A stretch of DNA of 64,000 bases, taken from Campylobacter taeniopygiae. GTDB lineage: Bacteria; Campylobacterota; Campylobacteria; Campylobacterales; Campylobacteraceae. A program made the translations under genes and the position numbers. Shown one piece after another: positions 18,878 through 27,101 of this stretch; position 1 is the stretch's first letter; every line of letters begins with the position of its first letter. Under the pieces are notes generated by a model. It saw nothing but the letters and a program-made list of their open reading frames with translations, was not told where the DNA came from and ran no database searches. The stretch is from the NCBI RefSeq assembly GCF_005406225.1, contig NZ_NXLY01000010.1, positions 1 through 64,000 of the forward strand, read 5' to 3'.

Positions 18878-19776
18878 ATGATCTAACTTCATATAGTTTT
18901 TTTAAACTTATAAGAAAATTAGAAAAAGATTATGGAAAAAAAAATATATTTTTAAGAACCAATAAAAGTCTAAAACATCCAAATAAAGATCTAGAAAAAA
19001 TTATTTTTTCAGATCAATCATTTATAGAATTATTTGTAAATTTTATGGGGTTGCATGGAGTTTCTTCACAACTTCCTTCATTTATGTTAGATAAATTATC
19101 TAGAAATGAAGATGGAGAGCAAGGTTGGACTTTATTTTTTGATTTTTTTAATCACTATTTACTTTGGATATTTTTCGATGTCGTTGGCTTAAAAAATTAT
19201 CCGAGATCTTTTAATGATAATTTTAAAGACTCTATTTCTCAAATTTTATTTAATATATTAGGAATTAAAGAATATGATATCGCAAATAAATATTTGCCTT
19301 TTGCACCTTTATTATTAAGTTTAAGGCGTCCAAAAACACATATAGAAAGAGTTTTACAAGTTAACTTTAAATTAAAAGACAAATTATCGATCATTGAAAA
19401 TTTGCCCCACCAAATTTTAATTTCAGATACTCAAAGAAATAAACTGGGTATAAAAAATCACGCCTTAGGAAATAATTTTATACTGGGTGATAAATTTACC
19501 TCTTATCAAAATAAAATAGCAATTTATATAAAAGATATTTCATATCAAGAAGCGGTTAAATTTATGCCCAATGGAACTAAACATGATGATTTAAAAAATA
19601 GTATAATGTTTTTAACAAATAATGAATTTTGCGTTGATTTATACCTTAAAATCAACTATTCTTCAGAAATGAAATTTATCTTAGGGGATGAAAATACCGC
19701 CAAACTTGGCTGGGCGAAAATCTTAGGAAATACACAAAAAAAATACACCATAGTATATATGAAACTATACGAATAA
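18874..19776 (+). CDS. tssG: T6SS baseplate protein TssG
   Basis: A 300-residue TssG (VasB/ImpH family), two copies of which join TssF in each baseplate wedge. Recognised by position (4-base overlap with tssF), the N-terminal SFFKLIRKLEKDYGK, the segment MGLHGVSSQLPSFMLD near residues 54-69, and the C-terminal GLGWAKILG-like LGWAKILGN. It is the last gene of the rightward T6SS arm; tssM, hcp and vgrG do not follow it. Confidence 0.93.
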   Translation: MNDLTSYSFFKLIRKLEKDYGKKNIFLRTNKSLKHPNKDLEKIIFSDQSFIELFVNFMGLHGVSSQLPSFMLDKLSRNEDGEQGWTLFFDFFNHYLLWIFFDVVGLKNYPRSFNDNFKDSISQILFNILGIKEYDIANKYLPFAPLLLSLRRPKTHIERVLQVNFKLKDKLSIIENLPHQILISDTQRNKLGIKNHALGNNFILGDKFTSYQNKIAIYIKDISYQEAVKFMPNGTKHDDLKNSIMFLTNNEFCVDLYLKINYSSEMKFILGDENTAKLGWAKILGNTQKKYTIVYMKLYE

Positions 19777-20509
19777 ATAAATATTTATACCACAAAACAT
19801 ACTCAAATTTACCCTAACTATGCTAGAATATTTACAAACAAATATAAATAAAAATTTAATCATACAGTAAAACTTATAAGCTTTGTATTTAATAAATCTT
19901 ATAAGTTTGTTACCACACTAAGGAGAAAACATGCCCCCAAATTCCTTTATGAATCTTAATATATTAAATTCCATTTTTACCTCCCCTTTTTATCAATCAT
20001 CAAACTTCTCTTTCTTTTAAATCATAAATAAATAATAAAGGCTTTAAACAAAATTATAAAAAATAAAGAATAAATCTACCTAAAAACTAAAAAAACATTA
20101 TGATAAATTAGTGCAACATAATTTCACTCAAAAAATCTTAAATGATAAAGATTCTTTGGGTAGTTGGATTTTACAATAAAAAATTAAAAAAGCTCATACT
20201 CAAACTATATACCAATATGAGAGAGGAATATTTAAGGTATTATAGTGAAATTAAGCAATACTTAAAGGATAAATTTTTAATAGCAATGAATTTAGACAAA
20301 GATTTATTACATGTTTATAAAAAAAGACAATGCGGGGTATCAAAGAATTGAATAAAAATACAAAAACTAAAAATTCGATAGAAAATTAAGATGCTAATTA
20401 GCATAAAGTGTATAATAATAGAATAAAAGAAAAGTTAAAAAGAATAAAAAAGACTCCTAAAATTTCCTTTAAAGGATCTTATCTTTTTTACCATGATAAA
20501 GGAAAAACA
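19777..20509 (+). other. Gene-poor stretch with short remnants after tssG
   Basis: About 730 bases without an intact gene. It holds a 29-codon ORF at 19931-20020 behind a strong AAGGAG site (MPPNSFMNLNI...), and decayed coding sequence at 20084-20351: a frame reading KHYDKLVQHNFTQKILNDKD stops at 20177-20179, and another frame reading REEYLRYYSEIKQYLKDKF continues to 20351. The two segments look like one gene broken by a frameshift. I cannot name the ancestor. Confidence 0.4.
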
Positions 20510-21067
20510 ATGACAAGAGAACAAGCAGAACTAATTATAGAAGAAGAAAAGTTGATTGATACAGATTGGTATCCTTCTTATAAACATGCAGGAGAATACC
20601 ATCTTACTATGTGGTTTGATTCTGATAATAATAAATATGAAACTTTCTATGTTGAAGACCAAGGAAGTATTAGACTTAGCTATTCTTTTGATAATGAAAA
20701 AGAAGCTATTGATAAAATGCTACAAGAAAATTATTGGCATAAATATCATAATATCAAAGACATTAAAGAATATCTAACAAAAGAAGCAGCATTAAGAATC
20801 ATCAAAGAAGAAAAGTTAGAAGTGATTTGGTATGATGAAGCACTTAAACCTTTATGTGCAGGTATCAAACATGATAAACAAAGAGATAAATATATATCTT
20901 TTATCACTAATGCTAAAGCAGAAATTATAGAATATAGAAGTATTGAATTTGATGGGGATAGATACAGTGAAACTTTTGAAAGAATAATTAACGATGAATT
21001 TCTAGCCCTTTATGCTCTTATCAATCGTGCCAGAATGATTAAACAAAATAGAATCAGTTTTGTGTAA
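20510..21067 (+). CDS. Candidate immunity protein, mosaic family copy 1
   Basis: A 185-residue soluble acidic protein, first of five close paralogues in the window. I chose ATG 20510 because all paralogues share the MTREQAEL start behind the same GGAAAAACA-type ribosome binding site; a 34-codon in-frame extension to 20408 is not shared. The protein has two similar halves: REQAELIIEEEKLI at the N-terminus and KEAALRIIKEEKLEV near residue 89. N-terminal type IDTDWYPSYKHAGEYH. Family size, repetition and proximity to PAAR/toxin cassettes suggest T6SS immunity. An Imm59-type assignment is possible but unverified. Confidence 0.7.
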   Translation: MTREQAELIIEEEKLIDTDWYPSYKHAGEYHLTMWFDSDNNKYETFYVEDQGSIRLSYSFDNEKEAIDKMLQENYWHKYHNIKDIKEYLTKEAALRIIKEEKLEVIWYDEALKPLCAGIKHDKQRDKYISFITNAKAEIIEYRSIEFDGDRYSETFERIINDEFLALYALINRARMIKQNRISFV

Positions 21068-21108
21068 AATGTTTTAAAATTAGAAAATCATAATATTAAA
21101 GAAAAACA
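21068..21108 (+). repeat. Repeated intergenic spacer of the MTREQ paralogues
   Basis: The spacer AATGTTTTAAAATTAGAAA with AATCATAATATTAAAG is present here, again after copy 3 (about 23660-23690) and between copies 4 and 5 (about 29703-29745). The conserved spacer shows that these genes were duplicated as gene-plus-spacer units. Confidence 0.7.
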
Positions 21109-21660
21109 ATGACAAGAGAACAAGCGGAACTAATTATAGAAGAAGAAAAGTTGATTTATGTAACTTGGCGTGATTATGATAATACATCTGGGGAATATCA
21201 TTTTACAATTTGGTTTAATCCTAATAACAATAAATATGAAACTATTTATATTGGAGAAAGAGGAGGTATTGAAGATGAATATTCTTTTGATAGTGAAAAA
21301 GAAGCTATTGATAAAATGCTACAAGAAAATTATTGGCATAAATATCATAATATCAAAGACATTAAAGAATATTTAACAAAAGAAGCAGCATTAAGAATCA
21401 TCAAAGAAGAAAAGTTAGAAGTGATTTGGTATGATGAAGCACTTAAACCTTTATGTGCAGGTATCAAACATGATAAACAAAGAGATAAATATATATCTTT
21501 TATCACTAATGCTAAAGCAAAAATTATAGAATACAGAAGTATTGAGTTTGATGGAGATGAAGAATTTGAAGGAGAAATATATAATGATGAAGATATAGCT
21601 CTTTATGCTCTTATCAATCGTGCTAGAATGATTAAACAAAATAGAATTAGTTTTGCGTAA
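21109..21660 (+). CDS. Candidate immunity protein, mosaic family copy 2
   Basis: A 183-residue paralogue with the second N-terminal type (IYVTWRDYDNTSGEYHF and YIGERGGIEDEY). Its centre (QENYWHKYHNIKDIKEY) is the same as in copy 1, and the second half up to YRSIEFDGD is nearly identical to all other copies. The segment after that (EEFEGEIYNDEDIALY) is unique. It starts 41 bases after copy 1 and shares its spacer. A mix of segment types among the copies indicates recombination. Confidence 0.7.
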   Translation: MTREQAELIIEEEKLIYVTWRDYDNTSGEYHFTIWFNPNNNKYETIYIGERGGIEDEYSFDSEKEAIDKMLQENYWHKYHNIKDIKEYLTKEAALRIIKEEKLEVIWYDEALKPLCAGIKHDKQRDKYISFITNAKAKIIEYRSIEFDGDEEFEGEIYNDEDIALYALINRARMIKQNRISFA

Positions 21661-21708
21661 ATACTTTCCTTATGATTTAATTTAATCTTAGTGGGTTTAA
21701 AAACCCAC

Positions 21709-21727
21709 AAGGCTTTTCATGGCTAGA
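21709..21727 (+). repeat. 19-bp junction repeat at PAAR-like start, copy a
   Basis: The sequence AAGGCTTTTCATGGCTAGA occurs three times: here, at 22949-22967 and at 27964-27982. Each copy contains the start codon of a PAAR-like gene and, in another frame, the end of an upstream frame reading HKAFHG-stop. It marks a shared recombination boundary. Confidence 0.85.
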
Positions 21728-22583
21728 AAAAAACAATCCTTATTCCTAGAATAGAAGATATTAATGTAACTCCTGATACTTCTTGTTTGCATCCTATATT
21801 GGAAGATAATACTTTATTATGTTTACATGGAGGCAAAGTCAATTTAAAAGCAAAAAAGGCTAAAAGAATAAAATATAATAATGTTCCTATTATGTTACAC
21901 GATGAAATACAAGGAGCTAGTATAAGCGGATGTTTAAATCCTCCAGTCGCTGGAGGGCCTTGTACTAAAGTTGCTTTGGTATTTCCTTATACTTATTCAA
22001 AGCATAAAATCAATAATAAATATTCCGTTTATCAAATGGGCTTAATAGGAGCAAGTAATAAAGGCTATCCTGTGCTTTCTATACCTAAAGGCAATAAGAT
22101 TAAATTTGCTTTAGCTAAAATACAAGCTAGTCCTCTTGCTAAGATTAGATATGATGGGAAAAAGTGGCAAAAAATAAAGATAAAAAACGATAGAGCAAAG
22201 CAAATAGAAGCATTAAAGAATAATCGGCAAAAAGGTATAAATAAAGAAAATTTAGATATTATAAAATACACAACAAAAGAGAAGTTTAATTTATTAGAAA
22301 GTGCTAATCAAACTAATAGTATTCAAAATAAATTCAACCACATATTTAAAAAAAAGAACATGATTTAGATGATTTTTTAAAGTCTTTTGGCAATTCGAAA
22401 GAAAAAGCTTATAGTGCGGTTTTGAAAAAAATAGAAAAAGATTATGCAAGCGGTAAAGTTTCTGAAAATTTTGCACAAGGGTATATTATAAATATTAATG
22501 GATTTAATATTGAAGTAAGAGGAGTTATAAAAAATGGAAAACCAAAAATTGGAACAATGTTTCAATCTAGAACATTTAATTAA
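21719..22583 (+). pseudogene. PAAR-like protein with C-terminal toxin-like domain, split by two A-tract frameshifts
   Basis: From ATG 21719 the frame reads MARKKQ and stops after 11 residues because the A-tract at 21727-21733 has 7 A; the intact copy at 27974 has 8. One extra A joins it to the ORF 21787-22368, whose core (LCLHGGKVNLKA, then GCLNPPVAGGPCTKVAL) is PAAR-like (DUF4280/DUF4150 type), the cone that tips the VgrG spike. A second A8 tract at 22348-22355 shifts the frame again; one more A continues it as EHDLDDFLKSFGNSKEK to IEVRGVIKNGKPKIGTMF and a stop at 22581-22583. The repaired product would be 288 residues. The C-terminal domain is unidentified, but placement and overlap with the next gene fit a toxin. 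Confidence 0.8.
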
Positions 22584-22911
22584 TATTCAAGAATTGGAGA
22601 AAAAAATTATTGAATGTTTTTCCAAAGAACAAAAATTACTTTTAGATCATTTTAGACATGCTAATATTGTTTCTAGAAAAGCTGATGAGTGTGGATATTT
22701 TGCCAATATAAAAACTAATCCCGCAAGACCAAAAATTCAAGTCAATGGTTTTACTAATTCCTTAAATCTATTTTTAAATGGTGTTGTGATAGGTGGAGCT
22801 ATGATTTATATTGAAAATGGTTTATTATCAATGATTGAGTGTTATTCTTGGGATGATAATGATATTTTTATTAAGTTATTATCAAACACCAATAAAAAAG
22901 TGTATTTGTAA
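22534..22911 (+). CDS. Candidate immunity protein for the split PAAR-toxin
   Basis: A 125-residue soluble protein starting inside the toxin-domain frame, overlapping it by 50 bases in another frame, behind an AGGAG site. Such overlap is typical of toxin-immunity pairs. I recognise no family; features include NARPKIQVNGF-like NPARPKIQVNGF near residues 68-79 and a Trp/Asp-rich end (YSWDDNDIF). Since the toxin frame is broken here, it may persist as an orphan immunity gene. Confidence 0.6.
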   Translation: MENQKLEQCFNLEHLINIQELEKKIIECFSKEQKLLLDHFRHANIVSRKADECGYFANIKTNPARPKIQVNGFTNSLNLFLNGVVIGGAMIYIENGLLSMIECYSWDDNDIFIKLLSNTNKKVYL

Positions 22912-22958
22912 AAATTTTCAAAAAATTTAAGATTACCCTAAAACCCATAAGGCTTTTC

Positions 22959-23075
22959 ATGGCTAGAATAGGTAAAATATCTCCATGCTTTGATCAAGAA
23001 GGTGGAGGAACACAGATTAAACTCCCTATTTCCATAGAAGACTTAATACAATTAGGTTTTATCAAACAAATATAA
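22959..23075 (+). pseudogene. PAAR-like start fused to the tail of a TNT-type toxin (deletion remnant)
   Basis: A 38-codon ORF that begins with the 19-bp PAAR-like junction repeat (ATGGCTAGA) and then reads GKISPCFDQEGGGTQIKL followed by SIEDLIQLGFIKQI. This second part fits the C-terminal end of TNT domains (NAD glycohydrolase toxins), as I remember their consensus: a G..PAFGQPGGG.QY.LP block followed by S...LI..G.L. The PAAR body and most of the toxin are missing, as expected from an internal deletion. Sixteen bases separate it from copy 3 of the MTREQ family, which makes that family a candidate immunity to the lost toxin. Confidence 0.6.
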
Positions 23076-23091
23076 TAATAAAGGAAAAACA

Positions 23092-23661
23092 ATGACAAGA
23101 GAACAAGCGGAATTAATTATAGAAGAAGAAAAGTTGATTGATACAGATTGGTATCCTTCTTATAAACATGCAGGAGAATACCATCTTACTATGTGGTTTG
23201 ATTCTGATAATAATAAATATGAAACTTTCTATGTTGAAGACCAAGGAAGTATTAGACTTAGCTATTCTTTTGATAATGAAAAAGAAGCTATTGATAAAAT
23301 GCTACAAGAAAATTATCGGCATAAATGCTACAATAGGAAAGATATTAAAGAAAATATCACAAAAGAAGTAGCATTAAAAATCATCAAAGAAGAAAAGTTA
23401 GAAGTGATTTGGTATGATGAAGCACTTAAACCTTTATGTGCAGGTATCAAACATGATAAACAAAGAGATAAATATATATCTTTTATCACTAATGCCAAAG
23501 CAGAAATTATAGAATATAGAAGTATTGAATTTGATGGGGAAGTTGTTGTATTTTTAGAAAAATACAATTACACTTCTACCTATAACGATGAATTTCTAGC
23601 CCTTTATGCTCTTATCAATCGTGCTAGAATGATTAAACAAAATAGAATTAGTTTTGCGTAA
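23092..23661 (+). CDS. Candidate immunity protein, mosaic family copy 3
   Basis: A 189-residue paralogue. N-terminal type 1 (IDTDWYPSYKHAGEYH) as in copies 1 and 5, centre type QENYRHKCYNRKDIKENI as in copy 4, and the longer C-terminal variant EVVVFLEKYNYTSTYNDEF, also shared with copy 4. It lies just after the TNT-like remnant, the position expected of an immunity gene. Confidence 0.7.
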   Translation: MTREQAELIIEEEKLIDTDWYPSYKHAGEYHLTMWFDSDNNKYETFYVEDQGSIRLSYSFDNEKEAIDKMLQENYRHKCYNRKDIKENITKEVALKIIKEEKLEVIWYDEALKPLCAGIKHDKQRDKYISFITNAKAEIIEYRSIEFDGEVVVFLEKYNYTSTYNDEFLALYALINRARMIKQNRISFA

Positions 23662-23702
23662 AATGTTTTAAAATTAGAAAATCATAACGCAAAGAAAAAC
23701 CA

Positions 23703-23801
23703 ATGAAAACATTATGTGAGTATGGTTTAAGTTTAAAAGATCCTAAATATAATTTTGTTCTTAGTGATATAAAATATATCAAAGAAGTAATATTGCTTTA
23801 A
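23703..23801 (+). pseudogene. Deleted copy of the 26181-27101 ankyrin-type gene
   Basis: A 32-residue ORF: MKTL followed by CEYGLSLKDPKYNFVLSDIKYIKE and a short divergent end. MKTL matches the start of the 306-residue protein at 26181, and the rest matches its residues near 92-116 (DEYGLSLKDPKYNFVLIDMKYIKE). About 88 codons between these points have been removed. It shows that the ankyrin-type gene once had a second copy here. Confidence 0.75.
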
Positions 23802-24030
23802 TAATATTAGAAAATCATAATAAAACAGAATTTTAAGTATTTTTAAAAATTATAGAAAAGTTATTTTGGAGCAAAACAAGCAAAAGTGATGATTGGAAAG
23901 AAGTAAATTTATAACACAATAAATTCATTATTAAATAATGAATTTTATATACTATTTGCCATCATTATCACTTTCATTAAAATTGTCAATATTAACAATA
24001 AAAGTTTTTTGGTTAATACCGATAATTTGT
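23802..24030 (+). other. Non-coding gap with a short coding remnant
   Basis: AT-rich sequence with no intact gene. A frame at about 23836-23912 reads FLKIIEKLFWSKTSKSDDWK and stops, looking like the tail of a lost gene. The rest shows nothing I can identify until the promoter at 24031. Confidence 0.35.
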
Positions 24031-24057
24031 TATAATTTAGAAAAATAATAAAAAGGA
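24031..24057 (+). promoter_or_regulatory. Promoter -10 box and ribosome binding site for the DUF285 gene
   Basis: TATAAT at 24031-24036 and AAAAAGGAAAA at 24050-24060 precede ATG 24064. A T-rich run upstream (24005-24012) is consistent with Campylobacter sigma-70 promoters, which lack a defined -35 box. Confidence 0.55.
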
Positions 24058-24063
24058 AAACTT

Positions 24064-25869
24064 ATGCAAGATTTAGATTCACAACTTTTAAAAGCAATAG
24101 ACGATTTAAGAAAATCCAATATATCAGAATGGGAAGCTAAAAAAGCAGTCGTTTTAGAGCTTTTTGATAAGGGTGCAAGTATCCCACAAGACACACTAGA
24201 CAAACTAGAAGTTTATCTTAGCGATTTGGAGCAAGAGTATTGGGATGATAAAGCAGTGTATGCGGGCAGAAGTATAAAGGATAGCGATGAATACGATCTT
24301 TTTAATATACTTTCAAGATTAAATGCAGCAAAAAGCAAGAAAAAATCACTTGATGGACTTTTTAAGATCACAAAAAGCAAGGGTGTGAGACATACTCCAA
24401 AAAACAAAGCCGAGCTTGTCAAATTAGTCAAAGATAAAAATATTTATTTAGGTGATATTGATATTAGTAATATTACAAATTTTAAGAACCTATTTAAAAA
24501 AAGCAAACGAAAAGATTTTGGTGGAATTGAAACTTGGGATGTGAGCAAGGTTACAAACATGGATTCTTGCTTTGAAGATGCAAAGTATTTTAATCATAAT
24601 ATACAATCTTGGAATGTTAGTAAAGTAAAAAGTATGGAAAGTATGTTTTGTGGATGTGAAAAATTTAATCAACCATTAGATAAATGGGATGTTGGTAATG
24701 TTGAAAATATGGGATATATGTTTTATGAATGTAAAAATTTCAATCAACCATTAGATAAATGGGATGTTGGTAATGTTGAAAACATGGGATTTATGTTTTA
24801 TGAATGTAAAAATTTCAATCAACCATTAGATAAATGGGATGTTGGTAATGTTACAAATATGAGCTCTATGTTTGAAGGTTGTAAAAAATTAACTAAGTGG
24901 GATGTAAGTAATGTTACAGGTAAGATCACAAAAAGCAAGGGTATTAGACATACTCCAAAAGACAAAGCCGAGCTTGTAGAATTAGTCGAAGATAAAAAGA
25001 TTTATTTAGGTGATATTGATATTAGTAATATTACAAATTTTAAGAATCTATTTAAAAAAAGCAAACGAAAAGATTTTAGTGGAATTGAAACTTGGGATGT
25101 GAGCAAGGTTACAAACATGGCTTCTTGCTTTGAGGATGCAAAGTATTTTAATCATAATATACAATCTTGGAATGTTAGTAAAGTAAAAAGTATGAAAGGT
25201 ATGTTTTATGGATGTGAAAATTTCAATCAACCATTAGATAAATGGGATGTTAGGAAAGTAACAAATATGGGATATATGTTTTATAGATGTAAAAATTTCA
25301 ATCAACCATTAGATAAGTGGAATGTGAGTAATGTTACAGATATGGAACGTATATTTCAATTTTGTGAAAAATTTAATGGCGATCTAAGTAAATGGGATGT
25401 TAGTAAAGTAAAAAGTATGGAAGGTATGTTTTATGGATGTAAAAATTTCAATCAACCATTAGATAAGTGGAATGTTAGTAATGTTACAGATATGGGCGCT
25501 ATGTTTTATGGATGTGAAAATTTCAATCAACCATTAGATAAATGGGATGTGAGTAATGTTGAATGTATGAGCTCTATGTTTAGAGGTTGTAAAAATTTTA
25601 ATGGTGATCTAAGTAAATGGGATGTAAGTAAGGTTACAAGTATGTACTCTATGTTTAAAGGTTGTGAAAATTTTAATGGCGATCTAAGCAAGTGGGATGT
25701 AAGTAATGTTACAGATATGGAATATATGTTTGAAGGTTGTAAAAATTTTAATGGTGATCTAAGTAAATGGGATGTAAGTAAGGTTACAAGTATGTACTCT
25801 ATGTTTAAAGGTTGTGAAAATTTTAATGGCGATCTAAGCAAGTGGGGTATTAAAGATACTAGTCGATAA
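24064..25869 (+). CDS. DUF285 / BspA-like repeat protein
   Basis: A 601-residue protein built of about 17 repeats of roughly 24 residues with the pattern W(D/N)VS(N/K)V..M..MF..C..FN.(P/D)L.K, the DUF285 repeat related to leucine-rich BspA proteins. The first 100 residues are non-repetitive and helical. A block of about 190 residues starting ITKSKG(V/I)RHTPK occurs twice (DNA near 24364 and 24925), so the gene grew by an internal duplication. No signal peptide or membrane segment is present, suggesting a cytoplasmic binding scaffold. A decayed further repeat follows the stop. The role is unknown; the setting suggests an accessory or immunity role. Confidence 0.85.
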   Translation: MQDLDSQLLKAIDDLRKSNISEWEAKKAVVLELFDKGASIPQDTLDKLEVYLSDLEQEYWDDKAVYAGRSIKDSDEYDLFNILSRLNAAKSKKKSLDGLFKITKSKGVRHTPKNKAELVKLVKDKNIYLGDIDISNITNFKNLFKKSKRKDFGGIETWDVSKVTNMDSCFEDAKYFNHNIQSWNVSKVKSMESMFCGCEKFNQPLDKWDVGNVENMGYMFYECKNFNQPLDKWDVGNVENMGFMFYECKNFNQPLDKWDVGNVTNMSSMFEGCKKLTKWDVSNVTGKITKSKGIRHTPKDKAELVELVEDKKIYLGDIDISNITNFKNLFKKSKRKDFSGIETWDVSKVTNMASCFEDAKYFNHNIQSWNVSKVKSMKGMFYGCENFNQPLDKWDVRKVTNMGYMFYRCKNFNQPLDKWNVSNVTDMERIFQFCEKFNGDLSKWDVSKVKSMEGMFYGCKNFNQPLDKWNVSNVTDMGAMFYGCENFNQPLDKWDVSNVECMSSMFRGCKNFNGDLSKWDVSKVTSMYSMFKGCENFNGDLSKWDVSNVTDMEYMFEGCKNFNGDLSKWDVSKVTSMYSMFKGCENFNGDLSKWGIKDTSR

Positions 25870-25874
25870 ATCAG

Positions 25875-25994
25875 ATGTTTAGCAGTACTAAATATTTTCA
25901 CCAAGACTTAAGCAAATAGGATATTTCAAATGTTACTAATATGTATGAATTATCCTACGAATACGCCAAAAACTTGAATGAAAAAATATATTAG
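25875..25994 (+). pseudogene. Decayed extra DUF285 repeats downstream of the 601-residue gene
   Basis: In a shifted frame the sequence reads MFSSTKYFHQDLSK, then an in-frame stop, then DISNVTNMYELSYEYAKNLN. This matches the repeat pattern of the gene just upstream, so the protein was once longer and has been shortened by a frameshift and a nonsense mutation. Confidence 0.75.
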
Positions 25995-26180
25995 TGAATA
26001 ATCTAAAAATACAAGTAATGAAAAAATATATTTTCTGATTGTATAAATTGCAATCAGAATTTAGATTCTTAAAAGTTTAGTAAGTTTGTATTTAAAAATA
26101 CTATATAAAACAAAAACAATATTTTCATAATGCAAAGTTAAGAAAATAATTTCCAAAATTTATAATTAAAGGAAAAACCA

Positions 26181-27101
26181 ATGAAAACGTTAGAAGATAT
26201 CAAAGCTATGAATTATAAACAAAAAGATGAGTTAGAAGATTTAGTTCTTGAAGCTATAGATGATAATGATTTAGCTAAGGTAAAAGAGATTTTAAAGGAT
26301 TATCCTGTAAAAATATCTTGTTATGAGCTTAATATCAAAGATGAAGATGGAGACTTTCCTTTATTTGATCCTTTTAACTTGATAATAAGAGCTGCATTTG
26401 CTTGTGAAGAAAACAATAATGATTTTTCTATTTTAGATTATTTATTTGATGAGTATGGTTTAAGTTTAAAAGATCCTAAATATAATTTTGTTCTTATTGA
26501 TATGAAATATATCAAAGAAGCTAATGAGAAATATATTTTAGTAACAGAAATAGAAGATGGACCTTATGTTTATAAAAACGCTTTAATCTATTATTATATA
26601 CTCAATGCTGATAATCCAAACCCTCAAATCATTAAGTATCTAGTCAATCGTGGGGCTAAATTTGAAGTGTATCAAGATGAATTTCATTGGACTCCTATGC
26701 ATTTTTGGGTTAGACAAAATAATTATGAATTATTAGAACTAGCCATTAAAGGAGGGGCTAATGTGGATATGCAAACCCGACTTATTCAAGAGAGTGAATA
26801 CAATGAAACCCTTTTATTTGACGCTGTAAGCGAACCTGAAACTTATAGGGTTACAAAGCTTTTAATCGAACTTGGAGCCAATGTAAATTTTGTTACTCCT
26901 TTAGATATTACAAGAGGATCTAGAAATAAAAAACTTTTAAAAGATGCAAGAGCAATGACTTCAGGGAAACTTGACAAGAATTTAATATATTGGGATGATA
27001 AAGAGCGTAAAAAAGATAAAAACTATAGGGAAAAATACTGCAAACTTTTAAACGACGCTATAAAAAAGGCTAGAGAAAGTGAATGGGGGAATAAAAATTA
27101 A
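26181..27101 (+). CDS. Ankyrin-type repeat protein
   Basis: A 306-residue soluble protein with ankyrin-like repeats, clearest at VNRGAKFEV near residues 156-164, TPMHFWVRQNNYELLELAIKGGANVDMQT near 175-203, and LFDAVSEPETYRVTKLLIELGANVNF near 214-239. The N-terminal part (MKTLEDIKAMNYKQKDE) is specific. It is a different subfamily from the tandem ankyrin array further right. A deleted second copy lies at 23703. It has its own AAAGGA site 9 bases before ATG. Ankyrin proteins beside T6SS effectors are often immunity proteins; that reading is an inference here. Confidence 0.8.
   Translation: MKTLEDIKAMNYKQKDELEDLVLEAIDDNDLAKVKEILKDYPVKISCYELNIKDEDGDFPLFDPFNLIIRAAFACEENNNDFSILDYLFDEYGLSLKDPKYNFVLIDMKYIKEANEKYILVTEIEDGPYVYKNALIYYYILNADNPNPQIIKYLVNRGAKFEVYQDEFHWTPMHFWVRQNNYELLELAIKGGANVDMQTRLIQESEYNETLLFDAVSEPETYRVTKLLIELGANVNFVTPLDITRGSRNKKLLKDARAMTSGKLDKNLIYWDDKERKKDKNYREKYCKLLNDAIKKARESEWGNKN

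Noticed and set aside
20408..20509. N-terminal extension of the first MTREQ paralogue
   Set aside because: The other four copies start at MTREQ behind the same ribosome binding site; the 34 extra codons have no counterpart and no good ribosome binding site.
24500..25860. Dense direct repeats of about 72 bp resembling a CRISPR or satellite array
   Set aside because: The repeat length is a multiple of three, the frame is open throughout and the repeats encode the DUF285 pattern; there are no unique spacers.
25527..25904. 125-codon antisense frame in the DUF285 gene
   Set aside because: It is a repetitive shadow of the sense repeats (SHLLRSPLKF repeated), not an independent protein.
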